DNA from: Nipponacmea schrenckii
Taxonomy: Eukaryota; Mollusca; Gastropoda; Lottiidae
Assembly (NCBI GenBank): GCA_030562195.1
Contig: CM060202.1
Location: forward strand, 19,330,317-19,394,316
Length of the DNA stretch: 64,000 nt
Direction: 5' to 3'
This document shows, one piece after another, positions 24,360-36,558 of the stretch. Under the pieces are notes generated by a model. The model was given only the letters and a program-made list of their open reading frames with translations, was not told the origin of the DNA and ran no database searches. A program made the translations under genes and the position numbers. How positions within the stretch are numbered: the first letter of the stretch is position 1; each line of letters starts with the position of its first letter.

Positions 24360-25140
24360 TCTGGAAAACTTACAAAACTAAGTAATTATTGAAAAATGCT
24401 GTATCTAGTGTTGAAACAGTGAGTTTTACTAACCGGGTAACTTTCGGCAATAACTGTTAATTACCTGGTTTATAATTCAAATGCTGATATAATGTCAGGT
24501 AAAAACGCATTTGCAGCGGTAACTATATGCACTAAACTGCAGTAGGGCCAACCATCGAAGACTTGACCAAGTTTAAGAGCAGTTATTGGCAATTATCAAA
24601 GAGAAGAGAAATACACAGACAGGCCAATGTCAATCATTGCAACAGTATAGTCTCGAACAAAGGATTAAAATATCAGTTTTGTCATGTTAGGGTATGGTTC
24701 CAATGTATGGTTTCGATTGGTTAACCTAATTAACATGGCGATGCACACGACAGCATTTCTGCCGACAAGATAGACTCGATCATCCATACAGGGTTATTGA
24801 CTGTAAGTTTATAGAAAAAAAGAGGCTTGATAACCGTTGTTTTTAATGTTTATTACACGTTCATTTCTGTAAAAAAATGCCCTCTTTTAATATCTTATAA
24901 ATTTGACGGTTGACCAATAATATCAAATCAGGCCCTGGTAACCATGGAATCCTAACCGGAATTGGTTAACTGATTAACTGTTTCAACACTTGCTGTATCA
25001 TTAAGCGTTTTTCAATAATTAATTGCATTTTTATTGATAATTACTAAGTTTTTTGGATTTATCAGATTATATAAAGATTCTGTTATGCTATTTACGGCAG
25101 CAGGTGGCCAAGTTTAAATTTTTGTCAAAATTCCTTTAAT
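24360..25140. mobile_element. TTAA-type MITE family 1, copy C, interrupted
   Basis: Flanks of the inserted hAT element read 'acaaaactaagtaattattg' + 'aaaaatgctgtatc' on the left and 'attaagcgtttttcaataat' + 'taattgcatttttattgata' on the right. Rejoined in order, they match the middle of copies A and B ('aaaactaag', 'aaaaacgc', 'attaagcgtttttcaa', 'atgcatcttta'). A later 'cggcagcaggtgg' also matches. The termini are decayed. Confidence 0.6.
24406..24991. mobile_element. hAT-like MITE with 8-bp target-site duplication
   Basis: 586-bp element. It is flanked by a perfect 8-bp direct repeat GCTGTATC at 24398-24405 and 24992-24999. The left end TAGTGTTGAAACAGT and right end ACTGTTTCAACACTT form terminal inverted repeats, extended by GTTTTACTAACC and GGTTAACTGATTAA. 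An 8-bp duplication and TAGTG/CACTA-like ends are characteristic of the hAT superfamily. There is no transposase frame, so it is non-autonomous. Confidence 0.8.
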
Positions 25141-25559
25141 TACAGAAAAAAAGTATATACATGTGTAATAAATATTGGTAAATCCAGTTGAAGAAAGAGG
25201 CACTTTAATCATTAACAAATTCAAAATATAATAAATAATATTATTGCACAAAAATAAAAACATGGCAGTTCTGAATAAGAAACTTGATGTTAAAATATAC
25301 ACAAATAACATAAGTTCTGGTTGTTTCCCACATCTACTTCGTTGCAATATGTCAATTAGGGAGCCAGAAAGGCTGACATGAAGGTTTAACAAGTGAAGGT
25401 TGCATAGTTGTATAGCACACTGAATGTCATAGCCTTTATATTTGTAAGTTATTAATCAATTACTTGAAATAATGGAGTGCAAAAAAATCAAGATGTAAAA
25501 CTCATTTCTGGTCACATGAAAGCATGAAAATGAAATATCATGTAGTATTTTTTGTTTCT

Positions 25560-25701
25560 ATCAGTTGTCTGTGGTTCCTGCAAGTTCACTAGGATTAAGC
25601 GCTTAAAGACATCACTGATTGCCAATGTTTTTGAGACGTATTAATGGAATTGCAGGAACCGCAGACATATGAATGGTGCAATTGATGCTATAAGTGCCCT
25701 C
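25560..25701. mobile_element. TTAA-type MITE family 2, fragment
   Basis: Internal inverted repeat TGTCTGTGGTTCCTGCAA (from 25566) and TTGCAGGAACCGCAGACA (to 25667), with 'gaatggtgcaattgatgcta' beyond. The same segments, in the opposite orientation, lie inside the complete element at 48346-48676. The outer termini are missing here. Confidence 0.65.
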
Positions 25702-25738
25702 CAATGAACAGAAACAATTTAGAAACCTTTTTTACAAC

Positions 25739-28700
25739 CTAATGTTCAATCTGAAAGCAATATAGATGGTTATCTCGACAACCTATCAATAACTTATTTT
25801 GATGTATAACAGGGGAACTGAATAATTCCCCCTGTTGATGAACACTATACTGTAATTCACCAGTAGAGATAGACAAAATATTGAGATCACCGTTTGTTGA
25901 GGCACTTACAACATAATCTTGATATGCTTCATATGGACATGGACGTGAGTCATTTGAGTGAATAGCTTCTTGAGAATATTTTGAAGAAATTTGTACTTCA
26001 TTTGTTCGAGATTCACAACTTTCATGACACATTCTGTTATTAAGTAGTTCCTTAGAAAAAGATTCTATTTTGCCTTGTCGATTGATATTGAAAGATTTAT
26101 TGCTATTGTTCACAACACAATCTCTACATTTGTTTATAGACCTTGTAGAAAGTTCTGTGTAATTTTTACTGGATTGTTCAAGTCTATTTGATAATGAATA
26201 CACAAAAGGTGTAGAATAAATATGACTGGATGATTTATATTTCCATATTAGCTGCCCTTGTGGATTAAGGCAATAGAGATGGTTGTCATGAGAACCAATT
26301 AACACACATTCATTTTGTCTCAACTCGTATATAACAGGTGAACAGAATATTGGTGCGTTGGTTTGGAATGTCCAAATCTGAAATAAAAGATTTAATACAT
26401 AATAAAACATGACATATAGCAGGGAGATGGATTAAATAAACAATAATTCAACTGCAAACTGTTTAATAAAAGTAACCTTCCTTAAGATGAATTTTTTGTA
26501 TAATTAAACAAGGCTTACCACATTTCCTGTTAAAGAAACAGAATAGATACATCCATTAACAGAGGCCACAATAATACTATTACATAAATAACATGGTGAA
26601 CTAAATATTGGTTTGTTCACATCCAACCTCCATTTTATACTACCATCATCCTATAGAGAGAATAATATTAAATCATAGTTTTCCATACTTAATTGGCCTG
26701 TCTTCATTAGCCCAGAAGGTTCAGAAGAGTAGAACGTAAACTCCATTCATTTCATATTCATACTTGAATGATATGATTATAAAACCAAAGTCTTCTAAAT
26801 TCTTTCTTTGAAACTTGGCCTACATATCCCTGTATAAGATACCTTGTGTAGTTCTATGGAAAATTTGATTATTAGAATATCGCATTTCGTATTGTCTTCT
26901 GGTGAGGCATTAAGTGTTGTAAGTTTCTGAAGATGAAAATACTAGCTAAGTAATTGCATCAAGAAGTTTTGCTATTTTACAGACAAAATGCTTAATGAAA
27001 AATATTTTAAGATTTCTATAATTGAATAATTACTCACCATGTTAATGGCTAATAACTGACCACCTAATGTACCAATATAAACTGTATTATTATGTATCAG
27101 AGGGCTGGAGAATAAACTTCCATTGTTTATAACACACTTCCATTTACACTCTTCTTTCTTAAATATATATCAAACAGTGTAAATTGTTTTAGATTACAAC
27201 ATCATTCTTATAGAGACAGTAATATGTAACAAATCCAATAATTAAAGATCAAGAACATGGAATATTTTAAAAGCAATCTAGAGAATTCTACAGGCATTAA
27301 GCCTATTCTCTTGTTGTGCCTCCACTATTGTTTAGACAAGGAAAAGGTTGTTCATTTAAAATTGTGAAAGATACATACATCTACATCAACAGCATACAGA
27401 CATTGATCATGTGATCCAAATACAACCAATGATGTCTGAGGATCTAAAACTGGTGATGATTTGATATGACTTCCTGTCTGAAACCTCCATTTGATATCAC
27501 CATTATTCACATCAATAACATATAACATGCCATCATAGCAACCTGGAAGTTATTTATTTATCAGTGAATATTATTATCTCTTATTTCCCTATTAACCACT
27601 GAAACGGATGGGATAGGCTTGACTTGGTGGTCAACAGTGGTGCATCATGTGATACAAATACAGTATATTTGCATTTAATAGTGTGACTTGCCCAATGAAG
27701 ATGATAAATACCAATGTCATTGCTATTGTCACTGCCAACCTCGAGGCTTGAGATATCAAAATGTGGGTACTAAACTAGTACAACTGTGTGGAAGACTTTT
27801 GAACACTATTACTGCAACGATTACCTGAATCTATCACCAAGACTTACCAATAATAACAAATCTACCACAGCTAGAAAGACAAGGTGAGGACTCTATTCTA
27901 TCACCAAGATAAATAATAAACTTACCAATAATAACAAATCTACCACAGCTAGATAGACAAGGTGAGGACTCAATTCTATCACCAAGATAAATTTCCCATA
28001 TTAAATCACCACTGTTAACATCTAGAGCTGTAAACTTATGGGAATGTGACCCAATAAAAACTACACTACTGCCATCCCTTATTATAAATAGAAGACAGTT
28101 ATAAACATACATCACTAAATATAAATAGAATAGAAGGCAGTTATAAACATGCATTACTAAATTCAATACTATATGAAACTTTGTTTTGCACCATCCACAA
28201 TTAGACTTGACGATTAGAATGTAAAGTAAGGAGCTGTGGTGGATTAGTGAGTTAGATGCTTGCTAAACCTGTAGGTTCAGGGTTCTAACTTCGCAGAGGT
28301 CGAGATGAACTTTCGTAAAGGGAAATGTTAAATATTACATAATAATGCAAATATGTTCTTTAGTCTAGTGTCACAGACTGGGTATTCAATAAATTAGATA
28401 GTTCTTTCACCTATATAATAACTTAACAGATCGGATCGCTTTCAATTTCAATTCTGGACAAATACACACAAAACTCACCTTCTTACAGAAACACAAGGAG
28501 AAGAATCCACACATTTTCCTGTATCATATTTCCATAATGGTTGTAATGTTATCTTGGTATGCATATCACCATTTGTCTTATTCTGAAGAATTTGAGATTC
28601 TTGAAGACTGGAGTTTTCTTTGAAATCTTGAATTGAGTTTGTATCACATTCTAAACAACTATATGAATTACTAACATGTTTAAGGTGTTGGTGGCAGGGG

Positions 28701-31700
28701 GACTCCATCTTGCCACACTGTAAATAACTCGTTACACACTGATATGTTTTATTTCCGCGACAGATGAAGTATTGGAAATTGGATTGCTGATTTCCAGAAT
28801 CATCTTTTCCATTTGTTAATCCAAAACCATCTTTTTCCACTTTCAGCTTCTTTGGATTCCCATGTTCGATAAGAGAACCATTGTGTTTCTGTGTAGATAT
28901 CGTGTCCAATTCTCTGTGACTATTGACAATGTTGTATAAACAGTGTATATTTTGAGAGAGTGTATGGTTCAATAAGGAGTCCAATATAACAGGGTATTTA
29001 CCATGTAAAGCAGACTGTATATAGTCAGTAAGATAAACAGCTTGTAATGAGTTACCACCTAACATAATAAAATAACTTGAATCTTCTATAGGTACATCGT
29101 CTTTAGATGGATGAACCAATCTTATATGTTTCTATAAAGATATCAAATACAATGAAATAGAGACTCGAGTTTAAGTACACAAAACCATACTTAGAATTAC
29201 CTGTATTTGCCAGTCATGTCTGATTAGAGCTCCAAAATGACTGACTGCAAGTTTCATAGTCAGGTCATTTTATATGCAAATGAGCTTATTTTCTGAAATT
29301 TTTCTGAAGATCAACAGCCCTGATTCTTAGTCAGAGCATCATACAAGTACAGAGCAACTAATAAATAGCAACTCATAAACATGCTTTTCGAGCTTCCAGA
29401 GGTAAAGATTCTTCATGTTTATAGAGAAACTCAACTCTTACCTGCCACAAATTCTTGAGCCACCTTGTTAACTCACATAAAACAGTTGGTATGTTGATGT
29501 CTCTACTCTCTTCATGCATTATTTTTACTAATTTCTTTCTATCTATTTTACCTGATTTAAAAGTAATAGTTATTAAAGATAATCTTGAAATAACATTTAG
29601 ATCTAGATTTATCTAATGTTATTAAAGACAAATTTATAGTAGTTACAAAAGAATGATCCTTGAACAAATCAAGGGCAATAATAGAACAAATTTTTAAAAA
29701 TATTTCTATGGAAATAGGATGAAGCATTGTGTTCTAAAAAATGGTCTATCATTTCATTGGCCGAGCCTAATTAAAGTAAGTTCAATGAAATTTGTCCACA
29801 AATAAGAGATATTGTATATAAGGTGGTTGACTAGTACTTGAATGAAATTAGTTACCATGAGATGTAAGTGGTAAAGTCTGTATATATTTAATACAATCAG
29901 GGTGGTAATACAGTGGTAATTTATTCTGTATATAAGACATTACTCTACTCTCTATCTCATCATTTACCATCTCAGATACAATAAACACCCATAATTTATT
30001 ATCATCATAAATAACATAACACTGTTTAATATCATCTACTTCCATTACACACTATAAATAAATACCAGAATTTATACATTTCTGTTTAATAATTCACCCA
30101 AAGATATCCCATGTCACATGGAAGATGTCCCCTTCAAAAGATAAGTTTGCGAAGTGGACTTATATAGACTTCATTCAAAAGACAGGCCTGAATACAGAGT
30201 GACTACTTTAGCAAGTTTGTTCTGTTCCTCTTTCTGTAGGATTACAAAAACACTTTTTTTCTGAAGTAAAGGGGTTCATATCCAACATCTAGTTAATTGT
30301 AGAAAATAAACAAGCCTAAGCTAATCAACACCTACTAGGCTATGCAACTTTCCTATAAAAATGCACTATTTCATATCTAAGATTGAATAATTGCTCAATA
30401 AATACCATATACTTACTGATTGAATGGTAGAAAGGTCCAGTCTTTTACCATGTATTTTAATCTGAGTATCAGTTCTATAGAGATATATAATAGGACTGTT
30501 GTTTAATATCTTTACTATATCTCCTGTACATCTCCATATTATATCTTTATTACTTATATCCCTTCTTTCATTATTTATATCACATATTCTTTCTTTACTA
30601 CCTGTTTTATATACAACAATATAATCTCAAGTTTAAAATATATAATATACAGTAAATCAGTAGTTTACAAATTATGTGGATCATTCATAAGTGAGGCTAC
30701 ACTTACATCCTCTGCAAAAAGACCCAGCCAGATCTAATTCTGGAGCTAATTGTAAAAGAGGTCTTAGCAAGATATTCGGTAAAACTATATACCTGAAGGC
30801 TCATTCTTTGCTCTTGTAGATGTCCTGATGAGAATTTTCAATCCAAACTTGTCAATTATATAAAGCACATTGATTTTAATAGACTTACCAATCCATAATA
30901 AACCTTCTCCATGGCTTATCTTTTCTCCGTCTTTATTGGTGACTTTTATCTCTATTTCATTCAATGGTTCTCCTATAGGTATATTGATTACTTCTAATCT
31001 TTAAAAAAACAAAAGCTATAAGCATTTGGCAAACATTGAATAGATAAAAGACACGTAAAAGTGCTTCTGAAACAATCAAGGATCAAGTCTGAAAATGCTC
31101 AAGAGCCATGTACCTGGGGGTTTCACTTACTTAAAATCTTTAGCAGTTATATGGTAACAATGAGACCAACAGGATACTTCAGTTATACCGTACAGATTAT
31201 AAAACTCTACTGGACAATTCTTCTCTTTCCATTGGTTAATAACTGATAATGGTGGAAACACTTCCCCACCTAGAGCTAATATACGTAAACTGGTATTGTT
31301 TCCTAGTAGAGTTCTCTTTAATTCATTTGATTTAAACTGATATAACAGTGATGGGGTTGCCTAGGAAGAAAACAGTAAAATATGAATGCGAAGTATGTAA
31401 TTATCATATATTTAAAGTAGAGTTAACATCATTCGACTCAGCTTTCCTGGCAATTTAATTTTTTTGGTATAGAAAATAAATTGGTATAGCAAGTATACCC
31501 AATACACATACAGATGCTAAAAATACTCTTGTAAATTTCGTAATGTAATCAAAATAAGGGTGAGCACATTCTAAGTCTTACTTATAGAAATATTAAAAGA
31601 TTAAATGTTATTTACCTGTAGAATAGTAATAGAGTTTCTATAGTATAATATATCTAATAACCTATCAGGTATCTGTTTGATATAGTCAGGTACTATCAAT

Positions 31701-33322
31701 ATACTAGCTCCACTGATTATACTAATAAACAATTCTATTATACATGGATCAAACGTTAATGGAGAGGCAAGAAACAAACAATCTTCTGGTGATACTGAAT
31801 ATATCTCCCTGAAAGAAACATACATATATAAATCACTTGGCCATGATGTACTAAACCATTTACATCCACATCATAAAATAATAATTTTAATACATTTTGA
31901 TTTAATTGAGATTTTCTTATCTATTATGTTCTTGACCAAAAATTCTCTCTTAAAGTATATCTATATCTGGCCTCTAATAGTTCATTGGCAAAGATCTGCC
32001 AGTGGAGAGTAATAAAAAATCTAATAATTTATGAAATATTAGAAGTGAAATGAGGCACAAGACAAATTAAACAATAACTCAATGGTTGTACTAGTTAGTA
32101 TGAAACTTTAGAACTTACCTCAGAGCTAGAAGGTTTGAAACAATACATCTGTGAGGAACAGAAACAATTTTAGGGGTGCTGGTAGTTCCAGATGTAGTTA
32201 TACAGTATGCCAGATCTGATTGGTCAGCTGTATTACTAACATGACTGCCACGCAAAGCTAGAAATACCAAGTTATACTTCAACAGACTTGGTGATGGAAT
32301 AATTTCACCGTGATTTTCAGATATAATATCATTTAATTCCTGAAAAACAAATTTATATGGTAAACAAAAAACATAGTTGATAAAAAAAGTTTAACTCATC
32401 TGATATAAGCTTACTGAAATTTGACAAAAACTTTACAAATGGTCTCTACAAGTAATGAATGTATAGAGATGGTTGAGATGAACAAGACACCAGCAAGCAG
32501 CAGTATAAATCCATATCAAAATTATTTGATATTTTATATTAATTTTTCGTATACAGTTAGTTATTAATAAAGATGTAGTATAATATACCTGCAGTTTATT
32601 AGAATTAATTAAAAGATAAGAAATTCCCAGACTGTTTATACTGTATCTTATAAAACCTCTACTGTCTGTTGTAAATGGATAAAAACTACACGATGACTTC
32701 AAAACACTGAAATATACCATTACATATATATAGAACAAATTTTAAATGACAAAATGCACAAAAAGTAGCTAACTAAAGGATTCTATTGACTTTCTAAGGA
32801 AATCTATCTTTATAAAGTCTTGGTTGGAAAACTCTGATTAAAGTGAACAGTGTATATATTCACCACATTTGAAAACTCACTGTCATAGTGCACTATTGTA
32901 TACTTTTTTTTACGTAATTGAGAAATACATACCCACATAATATAGACGGTAAATCAATGGTAGAATCTAAACATACTCCAATCACACCATTATTAAGCTG
33001 CTCTTTTAAAATACAATCTGCTATCTATAATACAAAAATTAATGGATCAATGCAAAGAATGCCTTCAAATGTTGCAAGTGAATCCTTTATCTTTATATTA
33101 CAGAAGACCAAAAAACTAAACCAAAACTTCAAATCAAAATGATTTAATTAAAGTTAATTATAAAGTTCATTGAGTCACCTCTTCAGTTCTTGACCAGAAT
33201 TCTTTATAAGTAAGAACACATTTAGACTTGTGATCATCAAATACAACAGCTATATTATCAGTATGTTGTTGTACACTTTCTTTCACTAGGCAATTCAAAT
33301 CTTTATCAATGGACACTGCCAT
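25739..33322 (-). CDS. AASDH: Beta-alanine-activating enzyme / AASDH (acyl-CoA synthetase family member 4)
   Basis: Sixteen coding exons on the minus strand: 33322-33179, 33024-32933, 32706-32589, 32339-32119, 31808-31616, 31360-31131, 30998-30889, 30601-30417, 30051-29856, 29551-29442, 29131-28479, 28077-27926, 27542-27379, 27157-27038, 26650-26519 and 26377-25739. Lengths sum to 3459 nt, or 1152 aa (human about 1098). Adenylation domain: ATP loop TSGTTSTPK (about 167-175), YNLYGITE (about 310-317), TGDIV (about 395), RTDTQIKIHGKRLDL (about 412-426) and the catalytic-Lys motif GKIDRKK (about 497). Carrier domain: FIMLGGNSLQAVYL, with the phosphopantetheine serine near 561. After a poorly conserved linker, residues about 735-1152 form a PQQ-type beta-propeller (repeats such as GSHSHKFTALDVNSGDLIW, GSHDQCLYAVDV and GSHDNHLYCLNP). 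The family activates beta-alanine; a physiological acceptor is not settled. Exon 12 has a duplicated end with a second donor (27848), reported separately. The gene is head-to-head with ANAPC10. Confidence 0.93.
26695..26755 (+). mobile_element. SINE 3' fragment in an AASDH intron
   Basis: Matches only the SINE end: 'cctgtcttcattagccca', 'gttcagaagagtagaacg', 'aaactccattcatttcat'. It lies antisense to AASDH in the intron between exons 14 and 15. Confidence 0.65.
27848..28003 (-). repeat. 78-bp tandem duplication at the 3' end of AASDH exon 12
   Basis: On the minus strand, 'atttatcttggtgatagaat' through 'gatttgttattattggtaag' occurs twice, 78 bp apart, with very few mismatches. Each copy encodes YLGDRIESSPCLSSCGRFVI and ends with its own GTAAGT donor (exon ends at 27926 or 27848). 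78 is divisible by three and the spacer is open. Confidence 0.95.
28083..28165. repeat. Imperfect tandem duplication beside an AASDH acceptor
   Basis: 'ataaatagaa(gac)agttataaacatacat' is repeated as 'ataaatagaatagaaggcag' + 'ttataaacatgcat', about 40 bp apart, directly upstream (gene sense) of the exon 12 acceptor. Confidence 0.75.
28228..28325 (+). mobile_element. SINE 5' (tRNA-related) fragment in an AASDH intron
   Basis: 'gctgtggtggattagtgagt', 'agatgcttgctaaacctgta' and 'ggttcagggttctaa' resemble A- and B-box regions of a tRNA-derived SINE head, followed by 'gaggtcgagatgaactttcg', comparable with 'ggctgagatgacctttt' in the copy at 56345. Confidence 0.55.
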
Positions 33323-34230
33323 TTCCAGATTTCATGAAGAATAGGCTTGGAACTATTTCAACCATATGGTATTATCATCTATATACTAGGAAGCCTCCAA
33401 CCACTCTGAGCTTATCCTTGGCTTCATATTCACCTTAAAACACAAAAAAGGCGAGATATAAATGTAAATTCAAGCTGAATAATATACGTTTAATATCAAA
33501 GCAACAAATATTCAAAATAGCAGACCGGCATCTTTACATGTGTAATCTAATGACCCAACAGCTGTCTTCCTGAAACCTATTTGCTGTTCTTTTAAATAGC
33601 ATAATTAAAATATTAAAAGAAAAAATGTTCACTTCATTCAATTTAATGACTGTCAAAGTTCTAACAACTAAGGCACCATCACTTTCATCTACTTACTGAG
33701 TACAACTGGCATATATCATAAATATTAATTAAAAATGAAATTGAAACGTTAGAACCATGCAAATGTACCAATCATACATCAATATCTACTCTTTCAAGAA
33801 TAATGATTACCCTTTTGAATCTGTGGCAGCAAAAATATAACAAAGAAAGGAGCTTCATTGTTAAGTGCGATAACATCGACACCTGCCCCGTTTAATTGTT
33901 TTCTGACAGTCTTTCAAAAAATCAAAACAAACTCTCTAAAATAAAGTCACGTAAGGTGGTCCATGGAAATTCACGATTATCAAGCCTGAATTTCAATTTT
34001 AAAAAATTGTGAAAGAAACAAAAATCTTAATGTAACCTAGATCTATTCAATGTGTTATTAATGAACCATACTAAATGATGCTAATGAATCATTTGTTTGT
34101 AAAAAGTATATTTTCAAGAACTTGACATCCCCATTTGTTTTAAGTATTCCAAAGCCCCTACAGAGTTGCTCCCCTTTCTGTTTATGGCAAAGTTCGAAAT
34201 CTTTTGGTGGAAATAATAATTATAACAAAA
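33323..34230. promoter_or_regulatory. AASDH-ANAPC10 divergent interval
   Basis: A 908-bp region between opposite start codons. It must hold both 5' UTRs and promoters. I see no MITE, SINE or clear TATA box. A CACGTAAGG/TCACGTAAG-type motif occurs near 33945. Shared promoter function is inferred. Confidence 0.4.
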
Positions 34231-35282
34231 ATGTCTAAAAAAGTAAATGGTACCCAGAACAACAATATATTTAAAGACGAAAAAGAGGGAAAGTTGAGAG
34301 AAGTTGGAAACCAAGCGGCATGGTCTTTATCTTCTTGTAAGCCAGGTGAGAAATCATTAGGTTGCTATTCTGTTTTGTGGCAAGTGTAATCTTCCGACCC
34401 TGCCTTTTATATTGTGGTATTCTCCGAGTTGGCAGGTATTCCTTGTAGAGTCAAAGAGGTAGATAAATATCTTTACAAGGAGTGTATACATTTTGGTTGG
34501 TAACTTTGACTTCTCTGAGAGAGTAGGCCTACTTGATAATATGTATTTCCCTTAGTTGGGTCTTGATACCTTTTTTTGGATATAATGCCTGCCTATAAAA
34601 TGTGAATTAGGCAATAATATAAAAGCCCCAAATGTTCATATCATTTTTCATGTATTTATTATATAGGTTTTGGAGTGGAACAATTACGTGATGATACTTA
34701 TGATACATACTGGCAATCAGATGGTCCTCAACCACACCTAGCTAATATACAGTTTAGAAGAAAAACAACAATATATGACATTTGTTTCTTTGCAAATTAT
34801 AAAGCTGATGAAAGTTACACACCTAATAAGTAAGGACAAACCTATCCTATGCATTGTTTGTCTAACTGTACTTTTTTTCAAACATTATTTAATATTAGTA
34901 GTGTTTCAATTTGAAGCTTTCAAATATAGGATAATGATAATTCAACCTTTCCTCTTTCATTGTCAATGTTTAAGAGTTTGTCTTTTGATATTTCAGGATA
35001 TCAATAAGAGTTGGAAGTCATTTTAATGATCTTATAGAAGTAGAGTTATTAGAAATGACGGAGCCAGTTGGATGGATATCAGTGCCATTAAAAGACTCAA
35101 ATGATAAACCAATTAGAACATTTATGATACAAGTAGCCATTTTATCTAACCATCAGAATGGCCGTGATACTCACGTTCGGAGAATTAAAGTTCGTTCTCC
35201 TACACATACGACAGATTTATCGACTAGTAGAGTACAGACTTATTCCAGTCCAGAATTACAAATGTATTCTGTTTTACGATGA
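34231..35282 (+). CDS. ANAPC10: Anaphase-promoting complex subunit 10
   Basis: Three coding exons: 34231-34345, 34667-34829 and 34997-35282 (TGA at 35280). Phases close to 187 aa (human 185). After a short basic N-terminus (MSKKVNGTQNNNIFKDEKEG), the DOC domain spans most of the protein: REVGNQAAWSLSSCKPGFGV, then LRDDTYDTYWQSDGPQPHLA, TTIYDICFFANYKADESYTP, ISIRVGSHFNDL and EPVGWISVPL. The protein ends MYSVLR; vertebrate APC10 ends in an Ile-Arg tail that docks on APC3/CDC27, so here Leu-Arg occupies that place. APC10 acts with Cdc20/Cdh1 as a D-box co-receptor in the APC/C ubiquitin ligase. Part of its intron 1 and exon 2 is duplicated in inverted orientation in neighbouring MITD1. Confidence 0.95.
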
Positions 35283-36558
35283 TTTGAAATTTAAGCTACA
35301 TGTATATGTGAATGGAATATAAAGTTAGTATCAGTATTTCCTTGATCAAACTTAATTACAGCTACCTGAATCTCTTTATACAATAATAATAAAGTAATGT
35401 TATAAATATTCTCAATATCAGTTTACTTCAGTGCCAATATTCTTTACACAAAAAAGCACTTGATAATCCATAATATTGGATATTATGAAATACTTACTCA
35501 CTTATGATTGATATAATTCCTCATTTTGAAACTTCAAAGGCTGCAAACCGATGTTTTTTCTGAATTTTATTTGGCTATTGGTTTTATTTTGTTGTTTGGA
35601 TCGTTAATACTTGGTATATTTATTATTACTGAAACACACTTTCGTTTCAATAACAAAAGAAAGAGTCAAAAAGTTATGTAAACATGTAGCTGGAATTAGG
35701 CTTTATCTGTAAGTTAAGTGGACAAAATGGCATTCAATAGTTCCTATTGTTAATGAAATCATGAACATTGAAAATTCATCTGTAGCCTATACAATACTAT
35801 TATTCATTAAGTCAGAAACATTGTTCATTTGATATAAAACATCTGTTATATGTGTTACATTTGTTTATTAAAAATAGAAAATAAAATTGTTATATACATG
35901 AATGGATTATTTCAATTAATAGTGAGTTTCTTGTTATGTGTTATTATCATGATTAGGTAGCTCCTTCTCTTGGTCCTCAAGTTATGATATATAACTCTTT
36001 ATCCAAAAGATTGAAGGTTAAGGTAAAAAAAAAAGGTTTAACATTCAACATTAAAGGAATAATAGGTCTTAGCATGAACATAAAATTTTAGTTCTCAAGA
36101 AAGGTCAATATGAGTGTATATTCTTCAGGGAAGGTACCTGGTGTCATAAAGTAACAGAATCTCTTAACATCTTTAAAACTCGCAAAACTAAGTCATTTTT
36201 GAAAAACGCTAAATCAATGTATTAAGCGTTTTTCAAGAATCAAATGCATCTTTATGGATAATTACTTTTATTCATATTTTTCATGTTATTTATGGTAGCA
36301 GGTAGATTTACTGATGAATAGAGCTCTTACTGACCAAATTTAAAATTTTCAAATTTTATTTTCATTCTAAGACCTATTATCCCTTAAAAACCTACATTTG
36401 AGTTTTTGTTTACAAACATCTCTGTCTATTTAATCTTGAATTATTCACTGAACCGTGTTGGTTTACACCTGTTTGTACCTTCATATCTTTTCTCAACCAT
36501 AACATTGCAAATATTTCAATATCACAGATTATGTTATTTAAAAGAAAACAGTTTATTA
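35283..36558. other. Convergent ANAPC10-MITD1 intergenic region
   Basis: Contains the ANAPC10 3' UTR (AATAAAG near 35387), AT-rich spacer, and a complete MITE (36051-36387) just beyond the MITD1 stop. No other gene is visible. Confidence 0.55.
36051..36387. mobile_element. TTAA-type MITE family 1, copy B (most complete)
   Basis: About 337 bp bounded by TTAAAGGAATAATAGGTCTT and AAGACCTATTATCCCTTAA, long terminal inverted repeats flanked by TTAA. The interior shares 'agcatgaacataaaatttta', 'ttctcaagaaaggtcaatat', 'attaagcgtttttca' and 'agagctcttactg' with copies A and C. TTAA flanks and AGGGAT-like ends suggest mobilisation by a piggyBac-type transposase, which is inference. No ORF. Confidence 0.8.

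Larger units (their letters stand above)
23908..25738. other. Convergent TXNDC9-AASDH intergenic region with nested mobile elements
   Basis: Holds both 3' UTRs and three mobile-element remnants: a family 1 MITE remnant (about 24360-25140) split by a hAT-like MITE (24406-24991), and a fragment of the second TTAA MITE family (25560-25701). No coding exon is seen. Confidence 0.6.
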
